Shown in pieces: positions 41,265-42,731 of a DNA stretch of 42,731 bases (position 1 is the stretch's first letter; every line of letters starts with the position of its first letter). Origin of the DNA: an uncultured Erysipelotrichaceae bacterium (GTDB lineage: Bacteria > Bacillota_I > Bacilli_A > RFN20 > CAG-826); the NCBI GenBank assembly GCA_902798595.1, contig CADBXE010000011.1, forward strand, positions 1-42,731, in the 5' to 3' direction. Both the position numbers and the translations under genes were made by a program. Below the pieces are notes generated by a model. It was not told the origin of the DNA and did not search any database. It saw nothing but the letters and a program-made list of their open reading frames with translations.

Positions 41265-42617
41265 ATGAACGATAAAGAGAATCAAAAACCAACGAATACG
41301 TCTGAAGAAATTGGTGGAACAGTCAAAACAAGGAATGTCTTCGCTAATCGTAATTTCACTTTGACCTTTTTAGGCGCTTTAGTTTCAAACGTTGCTGCAC
41401 TATTTTATTCTTTTGCGGTTTCTTTTTATATTTTAAAAATTACTAACAACAACGCATTGATTCAAGGGCTATATTTAGCCGTTGGTGGAATTACATTCTG
41501 CGTAGTGACTTTATTCGGTGGGGTTATATCGGATAGATTCAACAAAGCCAAAATCATGTACATGTGCGACTATTTAAAGGGTGGCATCATTGTCGGATTC
41601 ACACTACTGTTGATGCTTGTTATTAAGTCAGTTGTATGGCAAGTGGCATCATTATTCATAGTTACTGTTTTGCTAAACGCAATCGCGGGTATTTTCACTC
41701 CCGCTTCAGCATCTTTATTACCACAGATTGTTAAAGAGCAACAATTTCAACAAGCTCAATCATATTTCTCTATTTTGAACAGCTTTCAATCAATCGTGGG
41801 TGTGATTCTCGCGGGTATCCTATACACATTGGTACCAATTAATGTTCTATTTATGATTGTGGGTGGCTGCTACATATTAAGCGCCATATCAGAAATGTTC
41901 ATTAGATATGATTCTAAGTTTGAAAAACGCGATGAGAAATTAACAATAAAGATGGTATTTGACGATATCAAATCTGGCTTTAAATACCTTGTTTCTATTA
42001 AAGCAATTCTTGCAATGATGATTTGCGTTCTCTTTATTAATTTCTTTTTCTCCCCTATTTTTGATAATTTTGCCCCATATTTTATTGCGACTGATGTCAC
42101 CGGAACAAATTACATATTCCATGAGTATATGGCACCAGAAATGTGGAGTTCATTCTTCTCTGTCGCGGTGGGCCTAGGTTCATTAATAATGGGTATTGTC
42201 TTATCGACACTTAAGCAAAGAGAAAAATGCAACGGCCTAGTAAGATGGTCAATGATTGCTGTCTCACTAGCGGTAACATCGATGGCGGTGTCATATGTTT
42301 TATTTAAAAGCAGCTATATCGACATCAACGCATTATTAATAATTGTCATCGCTATACTGTTTGTGGTGGGCGTATGCATAGTTTTAATTAATGTGCCATC
42401 TACAACTGTAATGATGAGAATTGTTGATAAAGACAAATTTGGTAAAGTTTCTAGCGTTTCTAACATTGGTTCTCAAGGTTTAATTCCATTAAGCATGTTC
42501 CTCGGTGGTTTAGCGCTTAACTATATCGGTTCAATTGGTTTATTAGCAACATGCGCTGGAGGATTGTTAATCACTTCGCTAATTCTGTTCTTTATAAAAC
42601 CAGTTAGAGAAATATAA
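41265..42617 (+). CDS. MFS transporter (MFS_3 / macrolide-efflux type)
   Basis: The 450-residue protein has about 12 membrane helices. The motif GGVISDRFNKAKIMYMCD after helix 2 is the MFS loop signature, and the layout resembles Mef- and EntS-like exporters. Substrate is unknown; drugs, siderophores or lipids are all possible. The start at 41265 was chosen because the upstream in-frame ATG overlaps the -10 box. It follows the GT4-acyltransferase gene but has its own promoter and operator-like repeat. Its terminator seems to be cut by the insertion sequence at 42634: only the first arm (AAAAAGGCCTCGACT) remains. Confidence 0.88.
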   Translation: MNDKENQKPTNTSEEIGGTVKTRNVFANRNFTLTFLGALVSNVAALFYSFAVSFYILKITNNNALIQGLYLAVGGITFCVVTLFGGVISDRFNKAKIMYMCDYLKGGIIVGFTLLLMLVIKSVVWQVASLFIVTVLLNAIAGIFTPASASLLPQIVKEQQFQQAQSYFSILNSFQSIVGVILAGILYTLVPINVLFMIVGGCYILSAISEMFIRYDSKFEKRDEKLTIKMVFDDIKSGFKYLVSIKAILAMMICVLFINFFFSPIFDNFAPYFIATDVTGTNYIFHEYMAPEMWSSFFSVAVGLGSLIMGIVLSTLKQREKCNGLVRWSMIAVSLAVTSMAVSYVLFKSSYIDINALLIIVIAILFVVGVCIVLINVPSTTVMMRIVDKDKFGKVSSVSNIGSQGLIPLSMFLGGLALNYIGSIGLLATCAGGLLITSLILFFIKPVREI

Positions 42618-42647
42618 TAAAAAGGCCTCGACTTGAAGTGCTAGTGT

Positions 42648-42683
42648 AAAAGTGGACAAGGCTAAAAAGAGCCATCCACTTTT
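42648..42683 (+). terminator. Hairpin in the IS leader, likely shields the transposase from read-through
   Basis: Outer arms AAAAGTGG and CCACTTTT and inner arms GGCT and AGCC form an interrupted stem followed by more T. A terminator here would stop transcripts entering from the host gene, a known trick of insertion sequences. Confidence 0.6.
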
Positions 42684-42716
42684 TTCTTTGCTATTCTATT
42701 CACGAGGAGGTTCTAA

Positions 42717-42731
42717 ATGAGATACACAGAA
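42717..42731 (+). CDS. IS3-family OrfA, first five codons
   Basis: ATG at 42717-42719 with GAGGAGG 7 bases upstream; it reads MRYTE, like the opening of IS3-family OrfA proteins that carry a helix-turn-helix. Only five codons are visible, so identity rests on the IS end just upstream. Confidence 0.55.

Larger units (their letters stand above)
42634..42731 (+). mobile_element. 5' end of an IS3-family insertion sequence, cut by the window edge
   Basis: It begins TGAAGTG with TGGAC at offset 20, matching the inverted right end at 1-99. A hairpin (42648-42683) and a transposase start codon with GAGGAGG follow. It stands in the same orientation as the element at the left edge. Confidence 0.75.

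Noticed and set aside
1..42731. Composite transposon formed by the two flanking IS copies
   Set aside because: The cargo is over 42 kb of apparently ordinary chromosomal genes with no mobility or resistance set, and no target duplication can be matched. A contig break at a multicopy IS is simpler.
1..42731. Alternative genetic code (TGA as Trp), as in some Mollicutes
   Set aside because: Trp is encoded by TGG throughout the long genes, no TGA interrupts conserved domains, and TGA ends the 39250-41169 gene.

Overview
The window looks like a piece of an AT-rich, low-GC Bacilli-type genome, most likely an uncultured host-associated lineage near the Erysipelotrichales/RF39/RFN20 groups. This is inferred from the many Cys-anchored lipoproteins with Ser-rich linkers, the AT-rich sequence, GGAGG-type ribosome sites and short hairpin-plus-T terminators. 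The standard bacterial code fits: TGG is used for Trp and TGA ends the 39250-41169 gene. No rRNA, tRNA or CRISPR array was seen.

Layout. Both window edges lie in IS3-family insertion sequences in the same orientation: the 3' end of one at 1-99 and the 5' end of one at 42634-42731. From left to right on the minus strand: a DUF1295-type membrane enzyme (119-982); a polyprenol-phosphate glycosyltransferase with a large multi-TM partner (1047-4160); a D-2-hydroxyacid dehydrogenase (4256-5296); then a very large peptide-uptake locus (5347-23066). That locus holds oppB-oppC-oppD-oppF in one operon. Upstream of it a second operon encodes a surface S8 protease, an OppA-like binding lipoprotein and two lipoproteins with Ig-like domains. 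Next come a DUF3899-like membrane protein, a GNAT acetyltransferase and two tandem paralogous M13 metallopeptidase lipoproteins with InlB-type repeats (24268-30139). A diguanylate cyclase (-) and an EAL phosphodiesterase (+) are divergent around 31.5 kb. On the plus strand follow two collagen-like lipoproteins (33927-38453). A membrane-linked XRE regulator (-) is divergent from a GT4-acyltransferase fusion and an MFS transporter.

How the genes may work together. The S8 protease and the M13 peptidases would cut proteins outside the cell, OppA would capture the peptides and OppBCDF would import them, which makes a protein-foraging locus. The transporter is unusual: OppD and OppF each carry a charged helical insertion at a different place in the ATPase, both lack the cysteines that normally bind a [4Fe-4S] cluster near the C terminus, and OppC has about 400 extra residues outside the membrane. 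The c-di-GMP pair lies between the peptidases and the collagen-like surface proteins and could switch between foraging and adhesion; that link is inference.

Regulation. Two styles of gene start are visible. Surface-protein and transporter genes have leaders and strong Shine-Dalgarno sites. Six other genes (starts at 982, 4160, 5296, 23612, 24186 and 41265) have a -10 box only 6-8 bases before the start codon and no Shine-Dalgarno site, which predicts leaderless mRNAs. The two collagen-like genes share an identical 20-base box at exactly the same distance from their start codons.
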